This document shows, piece after piece, positions 35,634 through 44,153 of a stretch of DNA of 64,000 bases; positions within the stretch are counted from its first letter, which is position 1, and the number at the start of each line of letters is the position of its first letter. The stretch spans positions 1 through 64,000 of the forward strand of contig DYJE01000021.1 in the NCBI GenBank assembly GCA_020723285.1. The letters run 5' to 3'. The translations under genes and the position numbers were made by a program. The notes beneath the pieces are model-generated. The model worked only from the letters and a program-made list of their open reading frames with translations. It was not told the DNA's origin and did no database searches. The DNA is from Desulforapulum autotrophicum (GTDB lineage: Bacteria > Desulfobacterota > Desulfobacteria > Desulfobacterales > Desulfolunaceae).

Positions 35634-35996
35634 TCACACAAACCCGCGTTTCATCTCCACCACCGAAACCTGGCCGCTGCCCAGCGCTGATTCAAGAACG
35701 GACACGGCATCAAGGGGCGACAGATCGCTTCCGCAGGTGAAAATGTCCACGGCGGCGTAGCCTTTTTCAGGCCAGGTGTGGATGGTGAGGTGGCTTTCGG
35801 CGATGATCACCACCCCGGAGATGCCCTGGGGGCTGAAACGGTGGACGTGGGTGGAAACCACCGTGGCCCGGGCTTTATGTGCGGCAGCTTCCATGGCGGC
35901 CCGGATCAGGTCTACGTCGTCCAGGGCCGCCGGTTCGCAGCGGTAAAACTCCACAAGGACATGGCGACCCAGCGGGGATCGGTTGCTTTCTGGCAT
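35634..35996 (-). CDS. speD: S-adenosylmethionine decarboxylase proenzyme (SpeD/SpeH type)
   Basis: A 120-residue class 1B AdoMetDC. Motif AESHLTIHTWPEKGYAAVD contains the self-cleavage site between Glu67 and Ser68, which becomes the pyruvoyl group; His73 and Cys88 (FTCG) are the other processing and catalytic residues. It makes decarboxylated SAM, the aminopropyl donor for polyamines. AAGGAC lies 8 bases before the ATG. It is the last gene of a seven-gene minus-strand cluster that also encodes a membrane-embedded spermidine synthase-like enzyme. Confidence 0.95.
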   Translation of the reverse strand: MPESNRSPLGRHVLVEFYRCEPAALDDVDLIRAAMEAAAHKARATVVSTHVHRFSPQGISGVVIIAESHLTIHTWPEKGYAAVDIFTCGSDLSPLDAVSVLESALGSGQVSVVEMKRGFV

Positions 35997-36000
35997 GGTA

Positions 36001-36606
36001 TCAGTCCTTAGCCGTTCCTGTGGCCAGATACACCACGGACCGGGGATCGATGTCCATTCCCGTGGACACGTCGAAGGAGCCGTCGTCCCATTTTTCCACG
36101 CTGATCAGCCGCTTTCCTTTTTTTTCGGAAAAATCCCAGTAATAAAAGGGGATTTCTTCTCCGTCCGCCCCTTTTTTCCAGATGGCCTTGTCGCTTTCCT
36201 CGTAAACAAACGTGGCATTGTCAAACACAAAAGACCCTTCCTCATCATCGTCGAACGCATCGAGCTTTTTTGCGCTGAGGCCGAGCTTTGAAAGATCGAG
36301 GTCGCCGGTGGTCCACACCGCCGCTTCCAGGCGGTCGTCCTGTTCGTATTCGAGAAAAAGCTGAGAACCGGTGACAAGGTCGAGAAGATGGAGTTCATGC
36401 CATTTCCATCGTCCTTCGCGGTATTCGCTTTTTTCTTCCAATAGATACACGATGCCATTCAGGCGGATGTAGTCACCTTTGGCCAGGGCGGTGAGATTTT
36501 TGTTCGTTTTGGGGCCGCCGGGAGCGATTACCGGCATGTTCCGGACAAGCCTGAGCTGTTCCCGCAAAGGAAGAATATAATCCGGTTCCGTGTAGGTGCT
36601 TGGCAT
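36001..36606 (-). CDS. DUF4178-family protein
   Basis: A 201-residue soluble protein with the DUF4178 pattern: LAKGDYIRLNGIVYLLEEKSEYREGRWKWHELHLLD, then a beta-rich region. No catalytic residues are known. DUF4178 genes occur with DUF350 and polyamine enzymes in many bacteria; E. coli YjfK (DUF2491) may be a distant counterpart. The start at 36606 has AAGGAG at 8 bases; 4 bases separate it from speD. Confidence 0.82.
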   Translation of the reverse strand: MPSTYTEPDYILPLREQLRLVRNMPVIAPGGPKTNKNLTALAKGDYIRLNGIVYLLEEKSEYREGRWKWHELHLLDLVTGSQLFLEYEQDDRLEAAVWTTGDLDLSKLGLSAKKLDAFDDDEEGSFVFDNATFVYEESDKAIWKKGADGEEIPFYYWDFSEKKGKRLISVEKWDDGSFDVSTGMDIDPRSVVYLATGTAKD

Positions 36607-36618
36607 ATCCGTATCTCC

Positions 36619-37776
36619 TTAGGCTTCGATGGATGAGGTTTTCGGAACATCGGCCTTGACCGTTTCTCCGCTTATGAGTCCCGCTTTTTTAGCAAGGCCC
36701 TGGCTCATGTTCGAAAGCTGGGCCATGCCCTGTTTCGCCGTTTCGATGCCCTGACGTTTCACCTTTTCAACCTCGTCCATGGCGGCCATGAGGTCGTCGT
36801 AACTTTTCTGGACTTTTTCAAGGGCGAGAACCGGGTTGTTGTACATCTGGGCGATGTCCGAGGTCTGCTGACGGATGGCCGCGGCGTTGCTGGCAAGGAT
36901 CTGGCCCGCGTATTCCTGGGTGGCTTTGGTGGCTTCCATGGTTCGTTTCTGGTTGGCCAGGGCCGCCGCGATGGCAAGACCCACGGTGATGACGTTGGTG
37001 GTGACGGTGAGGGTCCGGTCCACGGCCTGGGCCAGGAGATGGTTGTTGTTGGTGGTGAGGTCGATGCTCACGAAGAACTGCATGTTCACCTGCTCCATGG
37101 TCCTCAAATCCTGGACCCGCATGGCGATGGCGTGAAGGGCCATTTCCATTTTCTGTTTCAGCACGGGGTCTACGGCGGCGGCGACTCTTTTTTCAAGCTC
37201 AGCAATGATCAGTTCCCCCAGATAGGCGTTTTTCTGGACCGCCAGCTGCTGGGATTTCACATCGTCGTACAGCTGTTCCAGGGAAATGTTGTCCCGGATC
37301 AGGGTGTCCCGGCCTTCCCTGATGTTGTTCACGATGACGTCGATCTGGGTCTGGACCGACTCATAGCGCACGGCGATTTCTTTCAAGCGGTCGCCCACGC
37401 CGGGAACCTTGCCCAGAAGCTTGCTGAAAAACCCTTTTTTCTCGATTCTGTGCGGATTGATCTTGTCCAGCATCATGCGGAGTTCCACCAGGTCCTTGGG
37501 GATTTTCGCGCCTTCACCGTCCAGGTCGTTCAAGAGGGTTCCCACTTTGGTTTTCAGAAGCTCCAGCTTCCGGGAGGCGTTCTGCTGGGCTTCAGATCCC
37601 AGGTTCATCAGGCCGTTCATGAATTCCCGGTCCTGGCTTTTGGTTTCAAAATCGCCGGAAAGGGCGCTCGCCTTGCTCTGTATGTCTGAAAGCGCCTCGG
37701 GCGGAAGAGCCGGAGGAACGGGAACAGGAACCATGGCCTGGGGTGTGGCGGTCATTGTATCCGTCGTGGTGTTCAT
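36619..37776 (-). CDS. TelA/KlaA-family toxic anion resistance protein
   Basis: A 385-residue, mostly helical protein with the TelA signature (LDKINPHRIEKKGFFSKLLGKVPG; LYDDVKSQQLAVQKNAYLGELIIAELE). TelA-family proteins are associated with tellurite and lantibiotic resistance and envelope stress; the biochemical activity is unknown. AAGGAG precedes the ATG. A 264-base gap with inverted GAACATCGAAC-type repeats separates it from the XpaC-like gene upstream. Confidence 0.88.
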   Translation of the reverse strand: MNTTTDTMTATPQAMVPVPVPPALPPEALSDIQSKASALSGDFETKSQDREFMNGLMNLGSEAQQNASRKLELLKTKVGTLLNDLDGEGAKIPKDLVELRMMLDKINPHRIEKKGFFSKLLGKVPGVGDRLKEIAVRYESVQTQIDVIVNNIREGRDTLIRDNISLEQLYDDVKSQQLAVQKNAYLGELIIAELEKRVAAAVDPVLKQKMEMALHAIAMRVQDLRTMEQVNMQFFVSIDLTTNNNHLLAQAVDRTLTVTTNVITVGLAIAAALANQKRTMEATKATQEYAGQILASNAAAIRQQTSDIAQMYNNPVLALEKVQKSYDDLMAAMDEVEKVKRQGIETAKQGMAQLSNMSQGLAKKAGLISGETVKADVPKTSSIEA

Positions 37777-37848
37777 GGGTGTGCTCCTTGGTTTATTATT
37801 GTTGTTTTAGATTGGGTGTCATCTATTCGTTATAAATGAAAAAAATGC

Positions 37849-37997
37849 GAACGTCGAACATCGAACGCCCAACATCCAACATCGAATAAAGGATAACACC
37901 ATTTTTATTTTTCTTGAATTTTCATCACATGAACAATTCATACGGAGATGTCGATTCTGCAAAACATTCACCATTCGATGTTCTGTGTTCGATGTTC
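37849..37997. repeat. Inverted array of GAACATCGAAC-type repeats
   Basis: Bases 37849-37886 are built from copies of GAACATCGAA and AACATC(C/G)AA. Bases 37974-37997 carry the inverse complement, TTCGATGTTC twice. They bound a 149-base interval between the TelA and XpaC-like genes, and no gene fits there. Confidence 0.7.
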
Positions 37998-38041
37998 AAA
38001 AAACATTGCACCATATAAAAATGACTATGCTGACAATCACC

Positions 38042-38677
38042 TCACGCTTCCACCGTCTCACCGAAAAATTTGGTGCTGATGAATTTGGCGTGGGTCTTGA
38101 ACTCTCCGGTCATCTGGTCGTCCACGATTTTGATGATTTCAAGGACTTCGTCGTTGAGGCCGCCAAGAACCCGTTTCAGTTCATCTTTCTGGCTGGTCCG
38201 GGCGTCGGCGGACAGTCCCAGGTAGGTGCCGGTGATCTGGTTCAGGTATTCCCCGGCGATTTTATTGACCACGAAAGCCAGTTCCGATCCCCGGTGTTCC
38301 TGGTTCAGCCGGGGCAGAATGTCGAACAGCCGGTCCACCAGTTGCTCCAGGTTTATCAGAAGGTCCTCGTCCATGCCCGATTCACGGGCCTTGAGGTTCA
38401 GGCGGACCAGGTTTTCCAAGCCTTCTCTGGCTTTTTGCGTGAGAGCCGACACGTGATCGGCCGGTTCCTCCTTCGGGGTAGCTTCTTTTGAGTTTACACC
38501 GCCAAGGGGTTTCACCACCGCCAGGAGGGCTGCGGCAAGAAAGGCGATGACCCCAAGGCCGATCACCGCCCAGACGATTTTCGGAACGATGCCCGCACCG
38601 AGAAGCACCGCGAACACCAGTACCAATCCGGCGAAATAAGCCATAAAACTTTTCAGGAAACTGCCATTGTTGTCCAT
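38042..38677 (-). CDS. Two-helix membrane protein, possibly XpaC-like partner of TelA
   Basis: 211 residues from the Met at 38677 (AAAGGA 8 bases upstream); an earlier Met at 38698 is possible. Two membrane segments (about residues 10-30 and 35-55) are followed by a Lys/Glu linker and a long helical cytoplasmic region. Bacillus XpaC, which also pairs with a TelA gene, has the same plan, so an XpaC-like role is inferred from context. Clear sequence homology cannot be shown here. Confidence 0.65.
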   Translation of the reverse strand: MDNNGSFLKSFMAYFAGLVLVFAVLLGAGIVPKIVWAVIGLGVIAFLAAALLAVVKPLGGVNSKEATPKEEPADHVSALTQKAREGLENLVRLNLKARESGMDEDLLINLEQLVDRLFDILPRLNQEHRGSELAFVVNKIAGEYLNQITGTYLGLSADARTSQKDELKRVLGGLNDEVLEIIKIVDDQMTGEFKTHAKFISTKFFGETVEA

Positions 38678-38690
38678 AGAGAAAATCCTT

Positions 38691-40433
38691 TCATTCAATT
38701 TTCCAGCCCTCCCGTGTGTACAGATCGAGAAGCACCGGCCTCATCAGCGTGTTGATCTCGCGGTGTTTACTTTCAAGCCGCCCTTTGCCGAAAACCATGG
38801 CGCTTCGGAATACATCAGGAGTCAGGTAGCGGGTGCCGTTTCCCGTGTCCAGGGTGTCGATCCTGTGTTCCAGGGCATCGCCGGTCATGGAAGAGGTTTT
38901 CCAGATCAGCAGCCAGCCCCAGTCCCCGAACGAAGGCACATTGTCGTGGTAAGGTATCACAGAGAACCCGGCCGAGGCAACGGTCCGTTTCACGCAGAGG
39001 AAAGCCTCCCTGGCGTGGTAGGGGGAGGTGGACTGGATGACGGCCATGCCCCGGTCTGCGAGAACGTGTTTCAGTTTTAAGTAGAATTCCCGGCTGTAAA
39101 GCTTGGACAGCTCGATGGAACTTGGATCGGGGAAATCCACGATGATCACGTTGTATTTCCCCCGGACGGTTTCGATGAATTTGTCTGCATCCAGATGGAG
39201 GATGTGAACAGTGGCGGTTTTCACTGTTTCGGGCCGGGTGGTGCCATCTTCATTCCGCAGTGTTTCGCCTGTTTCCTGGTACACATGCCTTAATCCGTCA
39301 GCTCTCACGCCTTCGGCAGGGAGAACCGAGACCCTGGCGTCCCTGAATGCATGGTTGTTGAGCCGGGTCATCACCGGATGGGTCCGGGCAAAAGCCACCA
39401 TGTCCGGATCGATGTCCACCAGGGTCACCTGGCGGACATCGGGGTACTGAAGAACCTCGCGAAGGGCCATGCCGTCACCGCCGCCCAGGATCAGGACCCT
39501 GGCATGATCAGGAACGAGGCCCATCACCGGCCGGACAAGCTGTTCGTGATAGATGGCCTCGTCCTCGCTGGAGAACTGGAGATTGCCGTTGATGTAGAGC
39601 CTGTATTCGTCCGATGCCGCCCGGTAAGTCATGACGAGCTGCTGGTACCGGGTCAAGATGGAGCTGATGATTTTGTCGTCGTACAGACGCTGTTCAAGCA
39701 CCGTGTTCCAGAGCCTGTTGTGTTTGAAGCCGTAAGCCAGTGCCGCGAAAGTGAGGACGATAAGTACGAGGATCGACCCTTTTTTTTTCACGAGGCCCAG
39801 GCTGATGAAATATAGGAAGGTGATGGTGGCCACGAACAGGTTCACGGCGGCCATGATGAAGCTGATCTCGGTGATGGGGAAGTTCCGGAGAAGATAGTAC
39901 ACCCAGATCACTGCGCCCACGAACGCGCCGATGTAGTCCGGGCCGTAGACGTTGGCCACGTTGATCCCAAGAGACCTTGAATATTCCTGGTTGATCCTGA
40001 GGACCACCGGAATTTCAAGGCCGATCAGAAGGCCCATGGAACAGATGAACAGGTACTGGACCAGAATGAAATGGTGGTCGAGAAAACCGAAGGCCGCATA
40101 CATGGCAAGGGGCGCGTAACCGCCGATGACAGCGATGGCCAGTTCGATGCGGATGAATGTTTCGACGAGGTTTCTTTTGAACACGACCTGGATGTAGGAC
40201 CCTGCCGCCATCATCAGCATCATCACCGCGATGGTCATGCACATCTGCTCGATGCTGTTGCCCAGAATGTACGAGGACACGGCTCCCAGGGCGTATTCCG
40301 AAACCAGGCCGCAGGCCCCGGTGAAAAACATGGTAACCGAAAGCAGGGCTGTGGCGAGACGACGCCGCCCTTTGGAAAGACTCGGCATTCCTGCCGATCC
40401 GTCTGGCACGGCGTCGGTTACGGCGTCAGACAA
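38691..40433 (-). CDS. Membrane-embedded spermidine synthase-like protein
   Basis: A 580-residue protein with about seven N-terminal membrane segments (residues 25-240) and a C-terminal Rossmann spermidine-synthase domain: YQQLVMTY, GDGMALREVLQYPDVRQVTLVDIDP and IIVDFPDPSSIELSKLYS. Such fusions transfer an aminopropyl group from decarboxylated SAM, presumably made by speD in the same cluster. The acceptor may be putrescine or something else. TTG start at 40433, overlapping the DUF350 stop by 8 bases. Confidence 0.9.
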   Translation of the reverse strand: MSDAVTDAVPDGSAGMPSLSKGRRRLATALLSVTMFFTGACGLVSEYALGAVSSYILGNSIEQMCMTIAVMMLMMAAGSYIQVVFKRNLVETFIRIELAIAVIGGYAPLAMYAAFGFLDHHFILVQYLFICSMGLLIGLEIPVVLRINQEYSRSLGINVANVYGPDYIGAFVGAVIWVYYLLRNFPITEISFIMAAVNLFVATITFLYFISLGLVKKKGSILVLIVLTFAALAYGFKHNRLWNTVLEQRLYDDKIISSILTRYQQLVMTYRAASDEYRLYINGNLQFSSEDEAIYHEQLVRPVMGLVPDHARVLILGGGDGMALREVLQYPDVRQVTLVDIDPDMVAFARTHPVMTRLNNHAFRDARVSVLPAEGVRADGLRHVYQETGETLRNEDGTTRPETVKTATVHILHLDADKFIETVRGKYNVIIVDFPDPSSIELSKLYSREFYLKLKHVLADRGMAVIQSTSPYHAREAFLCVKRTVASAGFSVIPYHDNVPSFGDWGWLLIWKTSSMTGDALEHRIDTLDTGNGTRYLTPDVFRSAMVFGKGRLESKHREINTLMRPVLLDLYTREGWKIE

Positions 40434-41268
40434 GAGCCCCCACGATGATGGAAAGGCCGGTCTGGATACCCGCGATGATCAGGGCGGCGGCGCTGTTTTT
40501 CTTTTCCGCGATCTGTTCTTTTTCCCTGGATCTTGGAAGGAAAAGAAGGTCGGCGATGTACTGGAAGATCACCAGGAACACGATGCCGGTAACGGCCGAA
40601 AGACCGAAGGAGATCAGATCCTGGGTCCAGCCGGTGAAGGCTCCGGCAACACTGGTACGCATGATGAAACCTAAGGAGATGAAATTTCCGGCAAGGATGA
40701 TGCCTGCCGATGTGTTTCCTGCGGCGATTTCATCGATGAGGTGGTAGGATTTCACGGCGGAAAACAGTTTGACGGCGGCGATGAACACCACCTGGCCCAG
40801 GAGAAAGAACACCACGCCGGAGAGAAGGTCCCCTTCGCCGGTGAACGCACCGTTCATGACAAGGCCCGTACCCACCAGCATGCCGCATTCGGAGATGCCC
40901 ACCGCCATGTTGCCGTTTTCAATGGCAGTGTCGTTAGAGACCGAAGGGATGACGAGCCTGTCGCAGATCAGCCGTGAAGCCTGGAACAGAACCACGATCA
41001 GTGCCCCGTCCACAGCCAGAAGGGTGAGGTCTCCCGTAAAGGTGTGGGTTCCGTTGTCGTTTCCGGTCAACGCCGCCAGCATGCCCACGGCAATGCCGAT
41101 GTACTGGCCCGCACGCATGAGGGCCATGGACACATTGCCTTTATTTTCGATGTGTTCATCGTCGTCGGCCCGTGTCGTCCGGTCGGTGATGATTTTGCTG
41201 ATGTACCAGAACAGAACCACCATCAAGGCGTATGCGGCGCTCTGGCTCACTGAAATGATAAAATTCAT
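40426..41268 (-). CDS. Tandem DUF350 (YjfL-like) membrane protein
   Basis: A 280-residue polytopic protein starting at 41268 after a perfect AGGAGG; the in-frame sequence before it is not protein-like. Two DUF350 units of about 130 residues are visible, each with four helices and a similar GxxxG-containing segment (GISECGMLVGTGLVMNG; GIILAGNFISLGFIM). E. coli YjfL has a single unit. The DUF350 role is unknown; it co-occurs with polyamine/ATP-grasp and TelA-type genes. Confidence 0.85.
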   Translation of the reverse strand: MNFIISVSQSAAYALMVVLFWYISKIITDRTTRADDDEHIENKGNVSMALMRAGQYIGIAVGMLAALTGNDNGTHTFTGDLTLLAVDGALIVVLFQASRLICDRLVIPSVSNDTAIENGNMAVGISECGMLVGTGLVMNGAFTGEGDLLSGVVFFLLGQVVFIAAVKLFSAVKSYHLIDEIAAGNTSAGIILAGNFISLGFIMRTSVAGAFTGWTQDLISFGLSAVTGIVFLVIFQYIADLLFLPRSREKEQIAEKKNSAAALIIAGIQTGLSIIVGALV

Positions 41269-41309
41269 GGTGCCTCCTGAAAAGATGCATGAATATTCAT
41301 GAAAAAAGT

Positions 41310-42935
41310 CTACTTTCCTCCGCCTCCGGGGCCACGACCTCTGGAACCGGCTCCGGCGCCCCTCACCGAGTCTTCCATGCGCCTGAAACCGCCGGACCGG
41401 GAGTAATAGCTCCCGGCGTAGCGCGTCCGGGTGAACACCCCGCCGGAACCGTAGCGGTCCTCGTCTTTTTCCCGGCCGTAATAAGGCCTTTTTCCCCGGT
41501 AGTCCCTGTACCACATGTCGTAATCGGGCCTGCTGTAACGCATGCCGATGAGGTTGTTCATAAGGCTGTACATCCCGTAGAATTCCCAGAAGGAAAGACC
41601 GTCCCTGCCGGTGACCCAGCGCCCGTAACGGGGGTTGCCCACATAGGCCATGCCCTGGGGGGTGGCGGTTTTAACGGCTTCCTCTTCGAAATATCCGTAA
41701 GGCTTCACCATGAGATCCATGCCCAGGTTTTGTTCGTTGTCGTAGAAAAAGTCTTCACTCACCGCCACCCAGCCGGTTTCGGTCATTTTTCCGTCTTCCA
41801 GGATCCTGTACTTGTGGAACAGGCGGGAGGGGGTCTCTTTGACGAAATATTCGGCGGTGTTGTCGGAAGAGGGCCAGCCGGCCATGGGGTCAAGGTTCAG
41901 TCTGGCCCACATGGCCTTGTCGACCTCGGGGGAAAAACTCATGCCGAAAAAACCCGACACTTTGCCCACGTTGTCCTCGTCCGGCCATTCCGAAAAATAT
42001 TCAAAGGTTTCGTCGTCCACCTGGGCCGGGGGATACGTGTACTCCGTCTCCGGCGGGTATTCCACGTATTCGCTTTCCTGCCAGGAAATCCGGCCGATCT
42101 GGACGTAGTATTCGGCGGTCATGTCGATGAGGGTCTTGGAATAGCTCCGGTCCAGTTCCCCAAGTTTGGCGTAAACAAGGGGTTGTTCTTTTTCGATAAA
42201 CGTCAGGTTCTGGTTGATGGCGGTGCAGGCGTCGGCGAAATAGGCGTAGTCCGGTGACGTGGAAGTTGTTTCCCGCTGGATGACGGTCATGGATTCCATG
42301 GATTTTTTGTAGCGGGTTTCGATCGGGGTCATTTTGGCGGTGATGGCCTCGTTTTTGTTCGGATGGTTTTTTCGGGCCTTTTCCGCCTGAGGGACCAGCT
42401 CGGTCATCAACAGCCGCTGCCGAGCCAGATCGGCCACGGCCTTTTCTTTCATGGCTGCTGCGTTTTTCTCCGCGTGGTCGATGAGTTGCATGCGGTTTGC
42501 AGGGAGAACGGAGAGGCTTTGGGCTTCCACCTTGAGATCGTTGATGGTGTTGAGCAGGTTGTCAAGGGCCTGTTGATCTTTCCGGCTGTTCTTTTTGATC
42601 AGGGCAGCGGCGTTGACGGAAAGGATGTTTTGCCCTTCACCGAGTTTCAGGCGCGCCTTGTCGAAACTGCCACCCCAGTTTTCACGGTCGGCACATGTTT
42701 TATAGCGACTTATAAATGGCCCGGTTTTTTCAAGTTCTTCATAGGTTTTTGCCCGTTTGTCGATGGCCGCTGAAAGGCTGCTTAGCTCATTTTTCATGGC
42801 TTCGGCACGTTTTTTCAATGCGTCCGGCAGGCCGCAACCGGCAAGGAATCCGACGTGAAGAAAAAGGAGCACGGTCAGAAAAAGAGCCGGGAAGCCTGTC
42901 CGCAATTTTGCGTGGCACGTCACATGGCTGTGCAT
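41310..42935 (-). CDS. Large lipoprotein with Gly/Arg-rich C-terminal tail
   Basis: A 541-residue exported lipoprotein with lipobox LAGC at about residues 31-34. A long helical region with coiled-coil character (about 40-260) is followed by an acidic, Tyr/Glu-rich region. The next part is an aromatic domain (WVTGRDGLSFWEFYGMYSLMNNLIGMRYSRPDYDMWYRDYRG), and the tail is rich in Arg, Ser, Tyr and Gly, ending GRGPGGGGK. I do not recognise a family. The lipid anchor puts it in the periplasm or at the outer membrane, the only such component of the cluster, and it opens the operon. Confidence 0.8.
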   Translation of the reverse strand: MHSHVTCHAKLRTGFPALFLTVLLFLHVGFLAGCGLPDALKKRAEAMKNELSSLSAAIDKRAKTYEELEKTGPFISRYKTCADRENWGGSFDKARLKLGEGQNILSVNAAALIKKNSRKDQQALDNLLNTINDLKVEAQSLSVLPANRMQLIDHAEKNAAAMKEKAVADLARQRLLMTELVPQAEKARKNHPNKNEAITAKMTPIETRYKKSMESMTVIQRETTSTSPDYAYFADACTAINQNLTFIEKEQPLVYAKLGELDRSYSKTLIDMTAEYYVQIGRISWQESEYVEYPPETEYTYPPAQVDDETFEYFSEWPDEDNVGKVSGFFGMSFSPEVDKAMWARLNLDPMAGWPSSDNTAEYFVKETPSRLFHKYRILEDGKMTETGWVAVSEDFFYDNEQNLGMDLMVKPYGYFEEEAVKTATPQGMAYVGNPRYGRWVTGRDGLSFWEFYGMYSLMNNLIGMRYSRPDYDMWYRDYRGKRPYYGREKDEDRYGSGGVFTRTRYAGSYYSRSGGFRRMEDSVRGAGAGSRGRGPGGGGK

Positions 42936-43003
42936 TGTCCGTTTTGCCTCCGGTTTTTTAGGTGTTTTTCTTGTGCGGTTTAAAGGCCCCTCACCGAGGC
43001 CTG

Positions 43004-43216
43004 TCAGTTCAGGCGAACGGGGATCAGTTCGCCGGTTGTGATATCTTCCATGAATTCCATCTGGAAATGACGGTTCTTTTCAATGATGCATCTCAGGCAG
43101 AGAGCACAGTGTTTCCGGCACACCGGATCGGACATGTCGAAAGCGCCGAAGCAGTCCAGGTGTTTTGCAAGATGCCGTTCAAGGGTCATGGCCAATGTTT
43201 CTTTGGATACATTCAT
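43004..43216 (-). CDS. Cysteine-rich small protein
   Basis: A 70-residue protein with a Cys cluster in its middle (C-x10-C-x3-C-x2-C-x2-C, PVCRKHCALCLRC). The pattern suggests metal or Fe-S binding. No family is recognised. It lies 6 bases after suhB and may be its co-transcribed neighbour. The ribosome-binding site is weak, so the start is uncertain. Confidence 0.55.
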   Translation of the reverse strand: MNVSKETLAMTLERHLAKHLDCFGAFDMSDPVCRKHCALCLRCIIEKNRHFQMEFMEDITTGELIPVRLN

Positions 43217-43222
43217 ATGTCT

Positions 43223-43999
43223 TTACACCGTCAGTAAAGCAAGGAGTTCATGATGAATTGCCGGATTGGAAGCGGCGATTTCCAGCATAAAGGGGTCAAA
43301 GGAACGGCCGCTGAAATCCGTGACCGCCGCTCCGGCTTCCCTGGCGATGAGCTGGCCCGCCGCTGTATCCCAGGGTTTGAGGTTCTGTTCCCAGTATCCG
43401 TCGAAACGGCCGCAGGCCACATAACACAGGTCGAGGGCCGCCGAACCTAAGCGTCTCACACCCTGGGCCGCGTCAAGGCAGCGGCCGAACCGGCGCATGA
43501 TGTCCGTGACATGGTCTTTGAAATTGTAGGCGAACCCCGTGACCAGCAGGCAGTCGGTCATCTCGGTCTTGTCCGATACGCTGACGGGTTTCCCGTTGAG
43601 AAAGGCCCCTTCGCCGTGAACGGCGGTGAACAGTTCGCCCGTCACCGGGTTCAGGACCACCCCCACCACCACCCGGCCGTTCAGGGCAAAGGCGATGGAT
43701 GTGGAGAACAGCGGAAGACCGTGGGCGAAATTGGTGGTTCCGTCCAGAGGATCTATGATCCACTGGCATTCGCTGTTTCCGGGATGATGCCCGCTTTCTT
43801 CGGTTAGAAGGGTGTGGTCGGGAAAACAGGATCTTATGATTGTGATGATGGCGTTTTCCGACTCGGTGTCCGCTTCGGTCACCAGGTCGATGCGGCCTTT
43901 TTTGGCAATGGAAGAGACATGGCCGAATCTTGATCGTAAAATCCGTCCACTTTCGAATGCGGCGGCGATGCCTGTGTGTTTGATTTTATCCATGTCCAT
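43223..43999 (-). CDS. suhB: Inositol monophosphatase family protein
   Basis: A 258-residue enzyme from the Met at 43999 (a second Met at 43993 is equally plausible). Motifs include VTEADTESENAI, LTEESG, IIDPLDGTTNF and PWDTAAGQLIAREAG, with the metal-binding Glu and Asp residues. It hydrolyses inositol 1-phosphate or related sugar phosphates; SuhB also binds ribosome assembly complexes in E. coli. No strong RBS is seen. Divergent from clpB. Confidence 0.92.
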   Translation of the reverse strand: MDMDKIKHTGIAAAFESGRILRSRFGHVSSIAKKGRIDLVTEADTESENAIITIIRSCFPDHTLLTEESGHHPGNSECQWIIDPLDGTTNFAHGLPLFSTSIAFALNGRVVVGVVLNPVTGELFTAVHGEGAFLNGKPVSVSDKTEMTDCLLVTGFAYNFKDHVTDIMRRFGRCLDAAQGVRRLGSAALDLCYVACGRFDGYWEQNLKPWDTAAGQLIAREAGAAVTDFSGRSFDPFMLEIAASNPAIHHELLALLTV

Positions 44000-44080
44000 T
44001 GGGGAATTTGTATATTGTTTCACGGTGTGAGTCAATACTCTCAGCCATATCCGCCGGATAAAATGGAAACCGCCGGCCTG

Positions 44081-44108
44081 TTGACAAGACTCCATCCCGT
44101 CATATTAT
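44081..44108 (+). promoter_or_regulatory. Promoter of clpB
   Basis: TTGACA (44081-44086), a 16-base spacer and TATTAT (44103-44108), 46 bases before the clpB start. CCCGTCATAT between them also resembles a heat-shock -10, so sigma-32 control is possible. Confidence 0.6.
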
Positions 44109-44153
44109 TTGTTGGAATGACAATTGCAAAGCGGCCAAACAACGGAGGACATC

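Noticed and set aside
37849-37997. Possible CRISPR array
   Set aside because: The repeats are short, degenerate and in both orientations, with no spacers of regular length and no cas genes.
41289-42257. Long plus-strand open frame of 322 codons
   Set aside because: It is antisense to the lipoprotein gene, has low-complexity composition and no initiation site.
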